DNA from: Strongylocentrotus purpuratus
Lineage: Eukaryota > Echinodermata > Echinoidea > Camarodonta > Strongylocentrotidae
Length of the DNA stretch: 64,000 bases
Assembly (NCBI RefSeq): GCF_000002235.5
Contig: NW_022145596.1
Location: 30,905,140-30,969,139, forward strand
Direction of reading: 5' to 3'
A program made the translations under genes and the position numbers. The notes beneath the pieces were generated by a model. The model worked only from the letters and a program-made list of their open reading frames with translations. It searched no databases and had not been told where the DNA came from. Below are positions 10,761 through 22,600 of the stretch, in pieces (position 1 is the first letter of the stretch; every line of letters begins with the position of its first letter).

Positions 10761-11705
10761 AAAGACAGATAGCAAAGCGAGCAGGCAGTAAGACAAGGAA
10801 TTAACAGAAAGACAGGATCTGAAGATTCGAAACATGATTCCTGAAAGCAATGCAATACTAAATAGGGTGTTGAAATCGCCCCAAGATGATATCATTAAAC
10901 TTGGGATCATGTTGCATGTTATATCTTACCTAACAATTGCTCTTTTAGGTAAATCTCATTCATACCCACTGTAGCAGTAGACTTTAAATCAAATTTAATC
11001 ATTCCTAGAAGTTGAACAACAAATAAAAAAATATCTCAGAATCTTTCCAAGATGTTTTTGTTGTGAAATTAAGCAGCAACGATTATTTTTCATATTGCTA
11101 TAGCATTGAAAAGCAGATAATACCTGATAATTGAACAATGCAACACATAAATCCAGCATTACTTTTATATCACGACTATTAAAAACCTTAGGATAGAGGA
11201 TATCTTCATTATCGTCTCTTCTACGAATACATACTTGTATCATACATCTATTGCAGCCAAACCTCACACATGACATAATATAACAGGTAAAACAAACTTA
11301 GGTAATCTCAAGTATACAACAAACACATTTACTATTTCAGAAAGGGATCTAAAACATATCATCAAGCTAAGGCAATACATAATTCATGTGAACGAAACCA
11401 AATTGGGGTATTAAATGTTGGGCGTACATGAATTACTAATGAAACCATTTCCGGCCCTGTTTAGAACAAGGTTTTGAGGGATATTGGATTTTAAACAATC
11501 CACTTATAAAAAGTGATTCTCTAAGCAGAGTCGATGAGATGCTCGGAATAGCACTCTGCTGCAGAGGTTGAGACGCTTATAGCTGCTGACATCCCTCTTC
11601 TGGCATGCAGGCACCTGCCGTAGCCCCGCCCTGGTATAGAGTTCCCATAGGCGTGGCTTGTTGATTCTGTGTGGTGCGCATCCCCTTTCTTGTAACGTTC
11701 TCTAC
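10761..11705. other. non-coding stretch below the candidate exon
   Basis: AT-rich DNA from 10,761 to about 11,520 with nothing recognisable. From 11,521 to 11,705 GC rises and a minus-strand frame (ending ECYSEHLIDSA) is open; this could be the 3' part of the candidate exon. Confidence 0.5.
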
Positions 11706-11974
11706 TCAATGGTGCGCGAAAAGCACGCATGAAGCGGACATGGAGGCAGTGCGGATGAACGGCTGTGACCGGAAACCTGATGCGGGTAATTTGACAGGTT
11801 GTGTGTTAAACTCATCATCATCATCATCATCCTCTTCGTCAGCACTGGGCCTCAGGAACGGCACCATGGACATCCATCTGGAGGAGAAGCCTACGTCACT
11901 CTGAGTTCCAGGGACCAAGGATACTGGTAGGATTGGAATGATGGTATTTTGGTTCAGGAACGCAGACAGTTCTC
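11706..11974 (-). CDS. candidate terminal coding exon of an unrecognised gene
   Basis: Seen: on the minus strand a strong acceptor (pyrimidine-rich tract ending TTTTTGCTATACAG) precedes an open stretch of about 88 codons ending in TGA at 11,706-11,708. The predicted peptide has LSAFLNQNTIIPILPVSLV, a SADEEDDDDDDEF acidic run and FRSQPFIRTASMSASC. Base composition is clearly richer in GC than the flanking DNA, and open frames continue in another frame down to about 11,521. The plus strand is also open over much of it (ending LEEKPTSL), so strand is not certain. I do not recognise the protein. It could be an exon, a UTR, or chance. Confidence 0.3.
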
Positions 11975-13030
11975 CTGTATAGCAAAAACAGAAAGAAAAT
12001 AAAAGAAAGGAAGAATTAATAAAGACTGTTTCATCAGTAATCACAACACATTTTATGAAAACTTGGTTTATAAGCATTATTATAGTCCTCAATGTAGGCC
12101 CTACATCATGAAATATGGAATCATTCACAGGTAACTGGTACATGTGTATGAATGTAAATACAGAGATGAGTTCCCATAAGATTATAGAAAGTACAAACTA
12201 GAGTGACTGTAAAAGAAAGTCTTCTATTAATTATTAACAATACCTGTATTTCATCAAGAGTTTATCCAACCTGCTTGATTTGCTTCCCTAAAAAGTTTCA
12301 AGGGGAATTCGTCTGAACAAAGCTTTATGCTCTCTAATAAGTAATATCTGATGAAGTTTGTAGGACACCTGACTGTGCATGTGACCCATAGCATGGGGTT
12401 TATACAGGTCATTGAGGTTTGTTCCCTTTATTAGGGCATGAGAGTTCAACTCTTTAAAGGGATCCGGTAACTTTGTCTCAGATCCTTTTTTAAAAATCCT
12501 TGATTTAGCTCATGCTGTAACGATAACTATTAACCTTTAGGTCAGTCAGGAACCCCATGACTTGTACAAGCCGATCGCCTGTCTGATTATCAAGATATTT
12601 ATGATTGAAAATCAAAATCAAATTTTACCTTTTCCCAATGATTTTCATAACACTACAGTCTATTGGGGAAAACGAGTATGGTAAAACCACCAAAGATTTT
12701 TACTTTTTTGAGGCGCTTCTTGACCATTTGAAGCGCAATTTTTTTAGGGCTTCAATATTACACCATATCACAGACACTGATAACACTTAGGGCCGTGCAT
12801 CTCAGATTTAACATTGTTAAGCGATGCCTTTAAAGAGACCCACTAACTCTGCATGGTCATCCTCTACTAGACAGACGCTGTAGAGATGATGATCATCAAG
12901 AAGAATTATTACTTGCCCTTCAGAAGGGAAGCAGTTCAAGCACATGGTTTGATTGGAATCAACATCCATCATAGCTGCATGCTAGAGATTACTACTTTAC
13001 TACCATCAGCTGTTGAGAGTCAAAAGGGTA
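11975..13030. other. non-coding stretch with a possible TTAA-bounded element
   Basis: No gene seen. TTTAAAGG[G/C]ATC motifs in inverted orientation near 12,453 and 12,834, each centred on TTAA, could be the ends of a degenerate 380-bp MITE, but the arms match over only about 19 bases. Confidence 0.4.
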
Positions 13031-13400
13031 TTAAAGGTAAAGACCAGCTTTGGAAATGCCCCCCCCCCCCCCTCTCAAAAAATGAAATGGAAGCTCTTAT
13101 TACCAATCATGTGAAAGAATATGTTTTGACTAATACGTGATGATACAGATTTGCCGGGGAAACCGCGTACTAATTTTGGTAAATTATTATATCTTTCCGG
13201 ACTGGATAGATATCGCGTAGTCCCGTATACATCTTTCTGTGTATAGTGCTTGTAACTTTATCAAGACTGGGCCAAATTTTGATGATTCCAGAACCTTGCA
13301 GTACACACCAATACTTATATGCTAGATGATCAACCTTTTCTGATTGATTCCACAACTTTTCTTTCACAATGTAATCGCATGACCAGAACTGGTCCTTTAA
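13031..13400 (-). mobile_element. TTAA-type MITE family, full-length divergent copy
   Basis: Bounded by TTAA at 13,031-13,034 and 13,397-13,400, with inverted ends (TTAAAGG..ACCAG on both sides). The 13,031 side carries a run of 14 C in the same place as the copy at 4,813. In reverse complement the other half matches the elements at 32,405, 59,100 and 62,217 through TGCGATTACATTGTGAAAG, GTTGATCAT, AAGTATTGGTGTG and TGCAAGGTTCTGGA. No coding capacity. Confidence 0.8.
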
Positions 13401-15009
13401 CCTTCTTATTAACGATATAAGTTTATGCCCTTTTGGTCTGAGCAGATGATCTAAGTTTGGATGCAAGGGAAGCTGATTTGTGCACCAGTAAAAGGGAATG
13501 CTTTTAAGATGAAGGTGACCAACTGACCATCGATGACAGATACATTTTGAAATCACGGACCAAGCAATAAATCTTAGGCAGAGATGTTATTATATTCATA
13601 TTCACAGGCAACAATGCCCTAGCTAGTGCCTAGGTCGACTACTTGCTTAAGTACATGTCTCTTTATTTCTTTAAATGCTTACTAGGCCTAAAGATAATTT
13701 CAGTCAAATGAACCATAGTTTGCACTACTCAAAGAGTCACCATCGATCAAAGAAAAAACAAAGATGGTGACATTTATGAAAAGTGACATCAGTATTTTTG
13801 TTCACACATGAAGAAGAAAAGCAGAAAAACATTTCTGTTGGTTGATTGATATACATAAAAACACTCAACATGATATACATAAAAACACTCAACATGAAAT
13901 CCAAATTCAGTCTGGCTTGAAAGAAGCTGTTGAATATAATTTTTATTTTTATACCAATCATAATAAACCTTAGGCTTTTCCTACCAATATCTAGTCTCAC
14001 TATGGAAACATTACTTAACCCCATTTGCAATGTTAAGCACTATTTGGCTACAACAACACAGAAATACATATCAATTTGCAGGTAAGTCTGGCCATGAGAG
14101 GGTTAAAGATGAACAATTGAGGAGGGTAAAACCACAAGATCAATTAACCCTACAGGGCAATGGAGGGGTACAAAAGAACTCCATAATAGGAATATTAGCC
14201 CCAAAATACTAGTTATGAACCTGGCAGGTTTAGTGCCTACAGAATATAATTAGGCCCAAGTATTTTTCTCTCTGTATGGCTCAACACAAACAAATATGAT
14301 AGCCCTTTAAGCTTTGTGAAAGGTTATGTTCTTGTATGGATTCTTCATCATTGGTCTACAATTTTTTAGCTCTAGGGCACTTGTGTATGATTGTACAGTC
14401 AAGCAAGCAGGCAATAGGGGAGGGGTATCTACTTTGGACCATTTTCTTTAAAGTTTGGGATGAAAAAATTAGTCTGGAATCGTTGCGCTTTTGTCGGTGA
14501 GAGAAAGGCCTTCCGGCAGGCAACCTTAATAAATAAAAGACTCTTCCAGAGTTTTGCTTTGATGGGTTGATATCAGCACTCTTGAGTGAAGAAGAAAAAA
14601 CAGTTTGAGGGGTTTCAAAACCTGTAAGTGATTTGTGGTTTTCCATCTGTTGATTTACAGAGATTACCTTCCGCTATTTATGCTTTTCACAACTGAGCAA
14701 ACCATTTGGTCTTCTTTAGTTACTGCTCAGAACATTGATGGTATTGTGATGAGTAAATTGATCTTGAATGGATCATTTAGTATCAGTTATAATATCAAAA
14801 TTGAACATCCTACAAATTGATACACCACAACAATATGTGAATTTAATTTCAAAAGACGGACACAGCGATGTTATTTCTTTGCATGTGAAAACAAGATGAT
14901 ATTGCGGTTTGGTGTCTACGTCACGGGATGATCTCCTGCTTATTGGGAATGTCATTTAACTCATTATAATACCCCAGCATGATTAGAGGGACCTGTGATG
15001 CTCATACAG
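13401..15009. other. non-coding stretch
   Basis: AT-rich, no gene seen. It includes a perfect two-copy repeat of about 25 bp (ATATACATAAAAACACTCAA, 13,849-13,896). Confidence 0.6.
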
Positions 15010-15011
15010 TA

Positions 15012-15336
15012 GGCCTGTCTTCACTATCTCGAGATTGCCAAATATCCAGCTATTTGAACTATCCGATCCCAAACTATCCAGCTAATTTGCGTCTTTATAG
15101 CGGGATATTTGGTCGGGATTGTCATCCCGAGATATCTTGGGATAGTTTGCAAAATTCCAAAATATCCCACTATTTTGCAAAATATCCAGCTATTTGTCCT
15201 GTGCGTCTTCACCAGACCGAAGACTCGCACTATGCGCTAACGTTGAGCAAAATATCTCGAGCTAATATCTCGAGCTAATTTCTCAAGGTTGAGTTTCAAG
15301 TTTTGCGGTCGAATCTCGAGATGATGAGGACGCGCC
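15012..15336 (+). mobile_element. TCTCGAGAT foldback MITE, copy 1
   Basis: Left end GGCCTGTCTTCACTATCTCG and right end CGAGATGATGAGGACGCGCC form imperfect terminal inverted repeats. TA flanks both ends (15,010-15,011 and 15,337-15,338). The interior has further inverted CTCGAGAT, GGATATTT and GCAAAATATCC blocks, so the whole element can fold back. The related copy at 34,063-34,439 is in the opposite orientation. No coding capacity. Confidence 0.8.
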
Positions 15337-15338
15337 TA

Positions 15339-17269
15339 GTGTGTCTGTACAACTAGGTACTGGTGAGGCCGGGTGACTGACTGAATCTAGAAGGCTGACA
15401 TATGCAAACATCATCACTGCCTTCCACCCGTCTCCAAATATACACATACATACAGATGGCAGTAATGAGCTTCCACTATCCATGTGTGTGTTGGGGTTCC
15501 AGACATTGCTTTCTATTTATACATCATTTCAATCTATTAACAGATGTTGTTATTTCTTTCCAGAAGTCTAGATTTTTAGCCAGCAAAAAGGACGGTAAGG
15601 ATTCTGTCTCTTCCTTTGTTGCCTAGGTGACGGGTGTGTGACAAATAAAAGTAAACATAAGATATGATCATTTGAATGACACAAGACGATGTCAAAAGAA
15701 TTCCCTTGGGGTTGAATTAAGACTAACATATACAGTGTATGAAAGGTCATATTCTAGACTCTCTCATCTCTTTCTCTTATTTTCTGTATATATTCCTCTG
15801 CCACACTGGTATGCCAACACAAGTACAAATACAGGATCATTTGTCTTTTTCTTGCTAACTTATTATTTTATTCATTATGAGAATTTACTGCATTAAATCA
15901 TTTAAGAATCCCAGAATAAAGAAAATAGGTACATGTACATGTTTTCTTGTTAGACATATGACTAAAAACTTGAATAACTAGATTGTAGGTTATTCAAGCA
16001 GCCTGATGCGTAACTTAAAAGATAGAAGCCTCTATATTAAAATATGTTATCTCATATCATGATGAATGTACATGAAATGCCTTTGTAATATTTTATGTCT
16101 GGTAAAAAAGAAAATACCATAATTCCCAGGACTACACAAAAGAGGGTAATATCATACTAGAACTTTGTATGCACCTTGAGTATCCACTGGGATGGATTAA
16201 TATGTGCGCAATATTAAATTATTATTAGGAACTGGAGCTTCTAAAGGAGATAAAAGTCAAAAGGCATAAAGCTCAGCATCCAGTCTCTCATCACTGTATC
16301 ATATCAATCAATATGCATTTTTATTTACATGACAGAATTCACAACAAGAGAACTACATGTATGTCTGGTTCAAACAAACGCTAATAATTGAAAGAAAGAT
16401 ATTGCGGACTTGCTGAGTATGCAGTATGCATCAAGCTAATAAATGGGGCATCTCATTCCAATTTAGATATGCGCCAAACTGCCCCAATATCATCCCCATC
16501 TTCATAAGAAACCAATCAATTCTCCCTTCTGAGTCAGTCTCCAAGCTTCTCCCCCATAAAATATCCCTCCATCTCACTATTCATACTAAAATCTAGGTCC
16601 ACGTCCGTCCTTCGCATGTTCATGTTTATCTCCTCCCTATCAGCATGCTACTCAGAAGATACGTCGCGCATCCCCCCCCCCCCCCCTCCATCGCATCTCA
16701 TATTGGAATTCCAAACGCACGAGCCCCGACTTTTAATTGCTCGCCGCCTCGAGATGGCGAGGGCCTTGAAAGGTTCGGTTATTTTTACTCTCGAATGAAG
16801 CCTTTTCATATTTCTCTTTCTAGCTGAGCTACATGAAGGTTTGGATTCACTGCACACACTGTAGGGTTCGTGCAGGAAGTGTGGTGTTTATGAGATGAGG
16901 GTGGAAGGGCATGTTGAGGCGTACAGAGTGCAGCGTTTATTAAGCATCAGCGCTCCATTTGAGAATCCCCTACTATTCTCAAATGCATCCCAGGCCACCA
17001 ATTATAGATTCATGCATTATGGATAAACTTGGTGCAAAGATAAACCAACTGAACAGGGCAAGCACAACAGAGTACAATATTCAGCAACCTAATACACTTC
17101 TCTTCTCAAGAACTTCCCTGTTCTTGGTGTATTTATAACATCTATGCAGCTAGAGGATGGGCACTTCAAATTTTATATCAACAATTTTTTTTTGCAGATT
17201 GATCAATATCGCCTTCAACATTCTTTGCAGTCCTGTTTGTTTCCATTCCACACTGTCATGTCATCCTTT
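15339..17269. other. non-coding stretch
   Basis: No supportable gene. A poly-C tract lies near 16,673, in a slightly GC-richer patch (16,600-16,800) whose short frames have no recognisable domain. Confidence 0.55.
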
Positions 17270-18180
17270 ATGATTTCATCATATTCAACCATCATCATCA
17301 ATCCATCATATTTGTCCTCTTCTTTTCTCATCACAATCATCCCTTCTCTCTTTCCCTTCCACCATGACCAACATCCATGCTCTCTTCTTTTCTTCTGGCC
17401 ACCATCCCTCTTGTACATCCCACCTCTAGCCATTTCATCTTCCTCTCCTACGCCACTATCATCCAAGCTCTTTTCTTTTCTTTTCATCACCGTCCCTCTT
17501 AGGGCGCGTTCATGCTTGATTTTGACGGCCAGAATCAGGCATCTGTTACGCGTTTAGTTTAAAACACGATTGCGTTCATGCTCACTTTTGTAGAATCACC
17601 GAAAAACGGCGATCACGATCGCCGATCGTAAACTCACAAAAAGATGCGTTTACAATTTGTAAACGCGTTTAAATGGGGTCAACGCACTGACCTCTAGTGG
17701 GTCTACGTAGCATGCGCACACAGGTTTGCGAATCCAGCTGAAGGCCACCCAAGGAGAATTGCCTGGAGAAGTGAGCATGAACAGCGCACCGTGGAACTGC
17801 GATTACGATGAGCGTTTACGATGAGCGTTACAAATCGCTCATTCTGCCTTCAAAATCAAGCATGAACGCGCCCTTAATAATCCCACCTCTAGTCATGCCA
17901 TTTTTCCTTTCTAGTTTTACCACCATTATCATCCAAGCTCTCTTCTTTTCTTCTCATCACCACCATCCCTCTTGTACCTCTCTCTTCTAGCTGCCCCATC
18001 TTCCTCTCCTCCGCCACTATCATCCAAGCTCTCTTCTTTTCTTCTCATCACCACCATCCCTCTTGTACCTCTCTCTTCTAGCTGCCCCATCTTCCTCTCC
18101 TCCGCCACTATCATCCAAGCTCTCTTCTTTTCTTCTCATCACCATCACCACCACCATCCTCCTCCTCCTCCATCCCATCA
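17270..18180. repeat. pyrimidine-rich minisatellite, 91-bp period, interrupted by a MITE
   Basis: The word ATCCAAGCTC recurs at 17,461, 17,931, 18,022 and 18,113; the last intervals are exactly 91 bp. Units carry TCTTCTTTTCTTCTCATCAC, CCATCCCTCTTGTAC and CATCTTCCTCTCC. More degenerate units extend back to about 17,270. Removing the MITE at 17,502-17,873 and its 3-bp duplication leaves the first interval at about 95 bp, so the MITE inserted into a pre-existing array. Ser/Pro-rich frames here are repeat artefacts. Confidence 0.85.
17502..17873. mobile_element. MITE with TTA target duplication (PIF/Harbinger-like)
   Basis: Terminal inverted repeats GGGCGCGTTCATGCTTGATT / AATCAAGCATGAACGCGCCC, with TTA at 17,499-17,501 and 17,874-17,876. 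The interior is 372 bp, non-coding, with GTTTAC/CGATCG palindromic patches. It lies inside the 91-bp minisatellite, which dates it as younger than the array. Confidence 0.9.
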
Positions 18181-19489
18181 GGGAGAGGAAACCCTCCGGG
18201 CAGAGCCACATTCAAATCAAGCAGAGTGGAGTGCAAATATGATTCTCCCCATCTCGACAAGACAGTATTTAGAAGACTCTATAGTGTAGAATTCAATGAG
18301 TCCACGAGGCATGACTAGCATACACGACGACGACAAACCAAGTTGGCAACACACAATAGACCTTGGATGGGCAGGGATCGAGCACTGCTACCATGATGCT
18401 GTGTGAACCAACATGCGCACAGATGAACATGGAAAATGAGAGGAATGAATGAATATAGACAGAATATCTGTACAGATTTTTATTGCCATACATCTCATTA
18501 GATTTCCCAGGTGCCAGTGCACTTTTCCTCCCCTAAAAAGGTCTACAATATCTATTACGTTTTAATCCCCACGTTCAATTTGATGTAATTATAATCATAC
18601 ACAAAGCATGCAGGTCTCAATACAGACATGAACATGACTAGTACAAGGTCCCGAACGCAGCGGCAGGTACAAAAAAAAACTTGCAAGGATCCAATCAAGT
18701 GATTGGATTTAGGGATTTTGGCAAAGTCACTTCAAATTATATTGGATTCTGGAGCCAAGACACTTACGTAAAATGATCATAATAAAGCACAATATACATG
18801 TTGTGAGCTCTGATTTGAATTGAGAGGAGAAAATAATGCAAGCTGCCTACACTGTAGGTATGCTCAGCAAATCACAAAAATGACTATAAACTTGTTGAAA
18901 TGCATTTTCTTGCAGGCTAGGGTAATAAATTGAGATTTTGAGGCTATTGAAAAAGAATGAAAAAGGAAAAGGCTTGAACTGTATTTTTTAAGTAGTTGGT
19001 ATGGCCTTATCATTATTGTACCGTAGATCAATATGCACTAATCAAATATATTACACAGAGGTTTCAAACATGCTGGTGTATTTTTCCTCCAAGATGATGG
19101 TCAATTAGTCATTGCTCTCATTTTTAACCATATTCAAATTTCAAAGCTACAACCTAAAATAGCGCTCAAGTTATCCATGTAGCACTTAAAAAGTACTCTT
19201 TGATGCATACATTTTCAAGAGATTGGAAACCCCTTCTTCAATCAATACCATACTTCTGGCTTTGTAAGTAGGTCATCTACGGGATGATGTATCTCGGTCA
19301 GTGTATTCAATCTACATGACGACCCATCTGGTTGAATCCCTAAGGTATGGTGTGTACTGACCAAACAAACGCATGAATAGCGTTTACCTGACCCCAAAAT
19401 TCAAATTTCATAATTTCTTTCACCGAATCCAGGTGATGATTAAGGGGTGTAAAATAAACTCCCTCCTTTTTTTTTGTTCTTTTTCCTTT
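18181..19489. other. non-coding stretch
   Basis: AT-rich, no gene or clear repeat seen on either strand. Confidence 0.55.
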
Positions 19490-19556
19490 TTTGCTCTCTC
19501 TCTCTTTCTCTGTGTAGATCTCTCTCTCCCTCCCTCTCCCGTTCTGGATTACTATG

Positions 19557-19588
<32 letters not shown>

Positions 19589-19640
19589 GTCTCTCTCTCT
19601 CTGTCACTCTCTCTCTCTCTCTCTCTCTCTAGATTTGCCT
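19490..19640. repeat. CT microsatellite
   Basis: Several blocks of CT dinucleotides separated by a duplicated GTTCTAGATTACTA/GTTCTGGATTACTA spacer (one copy at about 19,540 and one at about 19,646). A Leu/Ser-rich frame across it is an artefact. Confidence 0.9.
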
Positions 19641-22600
19641 CTCCCGTTCTAGATTACTACGCTCTCTTTCTCTTTGTTGACTTTACGCCCTCCCTCTTGG
19701 CTACTTGGTCTAATCAAATTGAGGCTCCTAGGCGGTCTACAGGCAACCAGTTTGAGGTCGAATATTTGTCTTTTCCTCCATCTTCGGGGTGGAATATTTG
19801 GGTAAATTTGATGCAAAGAAAATATTATTTCCATTCATTATTGAAAATCTGGTGCTGACTGAGGAAACCGAAAGGCCAGTTCCATTTTGGTTTTTTTATC
19901 AAATTAATACAATCGCAATGAAATCTGGTTTAAACTAATATTGAACAATCTCGGCACTCTTGGATATTGTTGGCAAATATTTGTGCTCATAAGAACATTT
20001 GTTAACAACCTTGCACTATTATACTTCTAGGACGAGGAATAACTTCCAATTCCCTTATCGCCACGGACAGTAAAACGGGGCCTGCATGTATCTGGTTACC
20101 ATGCAATGTTGTAATATGATTTTCATTGGTTTATTATACATTGGAATGTGAGAATTCACTGCAAATAGAATTCAAAACTAAACTGGTTCATCCTTGTCTG
20201 TGATAATTATAAAAGCTGTGGGCATGGGTTTTTTTTTATTCTCCCAAAATAAATTACCCTCAAAGAGGGATATTTTTTTGAAGCCATATTATATTTGTAT
20301 AAAAACCTGAACACTCTTCTGTTATATTTCTTAATCACATTGCTAAAGTTTACAATTTTATTGTCTGCTAATTCTTTTTAAAATGTTGTTTAAAACAATA
20401 AAGCGCTTAGAGAAATTGTACTAAGCGCTATTTAAAAGCTAAATATAAAATACTAATAATACAATCCCTTTTACATAAGGCCATGTTATCTATTAAATCA
20501 TTTTTCATGAGTCGACAAATTCCGCGTACCCATTCTAGTATGTGGATCCAATATTTGTATTTCAAGCCTCATCTTCTCTGCCTGGCTAGCTTGGTTGGTT
20601 TGGGTTCGACCAGGATGAGGGATGATTCATTCGGTTGCATACTTAATGCATGTGAATTGATGTGGGTTTGGGAGTAGAGAAAGGCGATTACAGCCAAAGC
20701 CATAATGTCATTACACTTCTTACGAGCTCCCCATCTCTCTTGGGTTTTTCTTCAAGCTTTCTTAAAGATAGATCAGAAGCAGGGAAGGATAATTTGGGGC
20801 CTCCTGATGCACTCTCATTTGATGACGAAGAGAAGTAATTTACCGAATCTCATTACACTTGTTTGAAACTACTATATTTCAGCATCAGTGATCTGACTGC
20901 ACCAATGCCCACACGCTCCAAGATTCATTGGAAAAGGTAAATGAAGGAAAGAATCATTCTCTTCAATAAATGCATGTATTAATCTTAAAACCCATATAGA
21001 TTTAATCAAAAGACAAATTTTTAAAAAAATAAGAATAATAAACACAATAGGGGAAATAGTTTATATTTAGACTTTACAAAAGAGCAGATTCTAATATCTA
21101 TAAATCAAATATAAACAAGGTCTCAGGATTTATTTAAACACAATACTGATCATAAGTAGAAAATCTGCAAGTAATTTACCCCAAGAAAACTATAGCTTTT
21201 CTATGCCAATGAATGTATACTTCTGATAAACACCAAGTTAAAATTACACAGATGCACTTAGTCAACTTCTACTGAGGCAAATTTGGCAAGTGAAATAGAG
21301 AAATGGATGACAAGTATGACAATTTCAAGAGGTTTTCCCTGAATTTAAGTAAAGAAATTAGACATGAAGGTAAAAGAATTGAAAAGAGTTTAACTACAAG
21401 GTAGAATCTTGACAGAAGCGTGACTTACTGTTGACTGTCATCATCAAAGGTTTGATAAAAATAGAACTAAAGTTGGGAGCATCCCAAACTAAAAGGCCTT
21501 CCTGGATATTCCAATTAAAGATGGATTACTCCAGGACACCATATGACAATCCAAACCAATTATTAGTGGCTCACTGCCAAGACTAATTATCCTGCTAGGT
21601 TCATTTCTTCAGCCATCTTGGGTAATTGCTTGCAACATTTGTAATCAGATGTGCACATTATCACACCCTTTTGTGGTTGATGAATATAAAGAAGTTTCTA
21701 GGAATGTTTTGTTTTAATCATTTTTGAACGGGAATTTGGAGGTCACATAACATGAGTAATATAAACCATATGAATGGAATGTGATATCAACATGACATTT
21801 ACATGTATGTGAAGTCATTGAAGAATGTCACATCTTAGTGTTATATGTCAATTTCATAATCGCCCATGATGACCTACAAAATGATGCCCCTCCCTTTTCC
21901 TACATTGTATCAATATAAACATGATGTAAGAGTCTACATCGTCAAACTACATATATTTTCATATTAATTTTTGTTTAAGCTTGAGTCGCTCGACATTACG
22001 GTAGTAGAGTAGAAAATATATCAAGTTTTTAATGTTTGTTCCATTATATACATGTAGCACCTTTACATAAACATGCTCAAAGCACTTTACATAATAGTAA
22101 ATACAACAGAATAATTATTTCCATTCTCATGATACTCAGTAAATGGGTCAGTAGTAACAAATTGTATTTCACAATATACAGTACAGTATATATGTACATT
22201 TTAATCATTCAACCTTACAAGGACAAGCTATTTTACAGAGAATCATGGAGGAATTCTGCGGTTGGAGAATCTACAAGAAATAAGAAATGGGTAATATTTG
22301 AAAAGACAAGAAGATACATCAGAAACCCAAATAGCTTCACACAGCAGACAGAGAAAGACAAATACCCGGTAAAAGAAATTGAAGGTTGCTCACTGTGTGA
22401 AGTTCTATACGAACAAATACCACATATTGTGCTACATTTCCTGCTTTTAAATGATTCTTGAATCTTTATAGCCGACTGTCGGACATGATTAGCAAAGCAA
22501 GCATGCATGCTGTGATGAGACTTGAATCAAATGATTAAACATTTTTGTGGCATTATGAATCAATCATGCTTGGCTGCGGAAGGTGGGCAGACCGGCAGAA

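Noticed and set aside
10227-10910. Frames of 178 and 227 codons (Ser/Leu-rich) and 74 codons (Arg/Glu-rich)
   Set aside because: Products of the GA microsatellite at 10,440-10,760.
12454-12833. Additional TTAA-bounded MITE
   Set aside because: The inverted ends agree over fewer than 20 bases with several mismatches and no second copy was found; left as a possibility only.
17972-18289. His/Pro-rich 105-codon frame
   Set aside because: Translation of the 91-bp minisatellite and its CCACCATCC extension.
22036-22461. 141-codon plus-strand frame
   Set aside because: No recognisable domain, low-complexity start, and a SINE/LINE-like GCACTTTACATAA motif within it; probably chance in AT-rich DNA.
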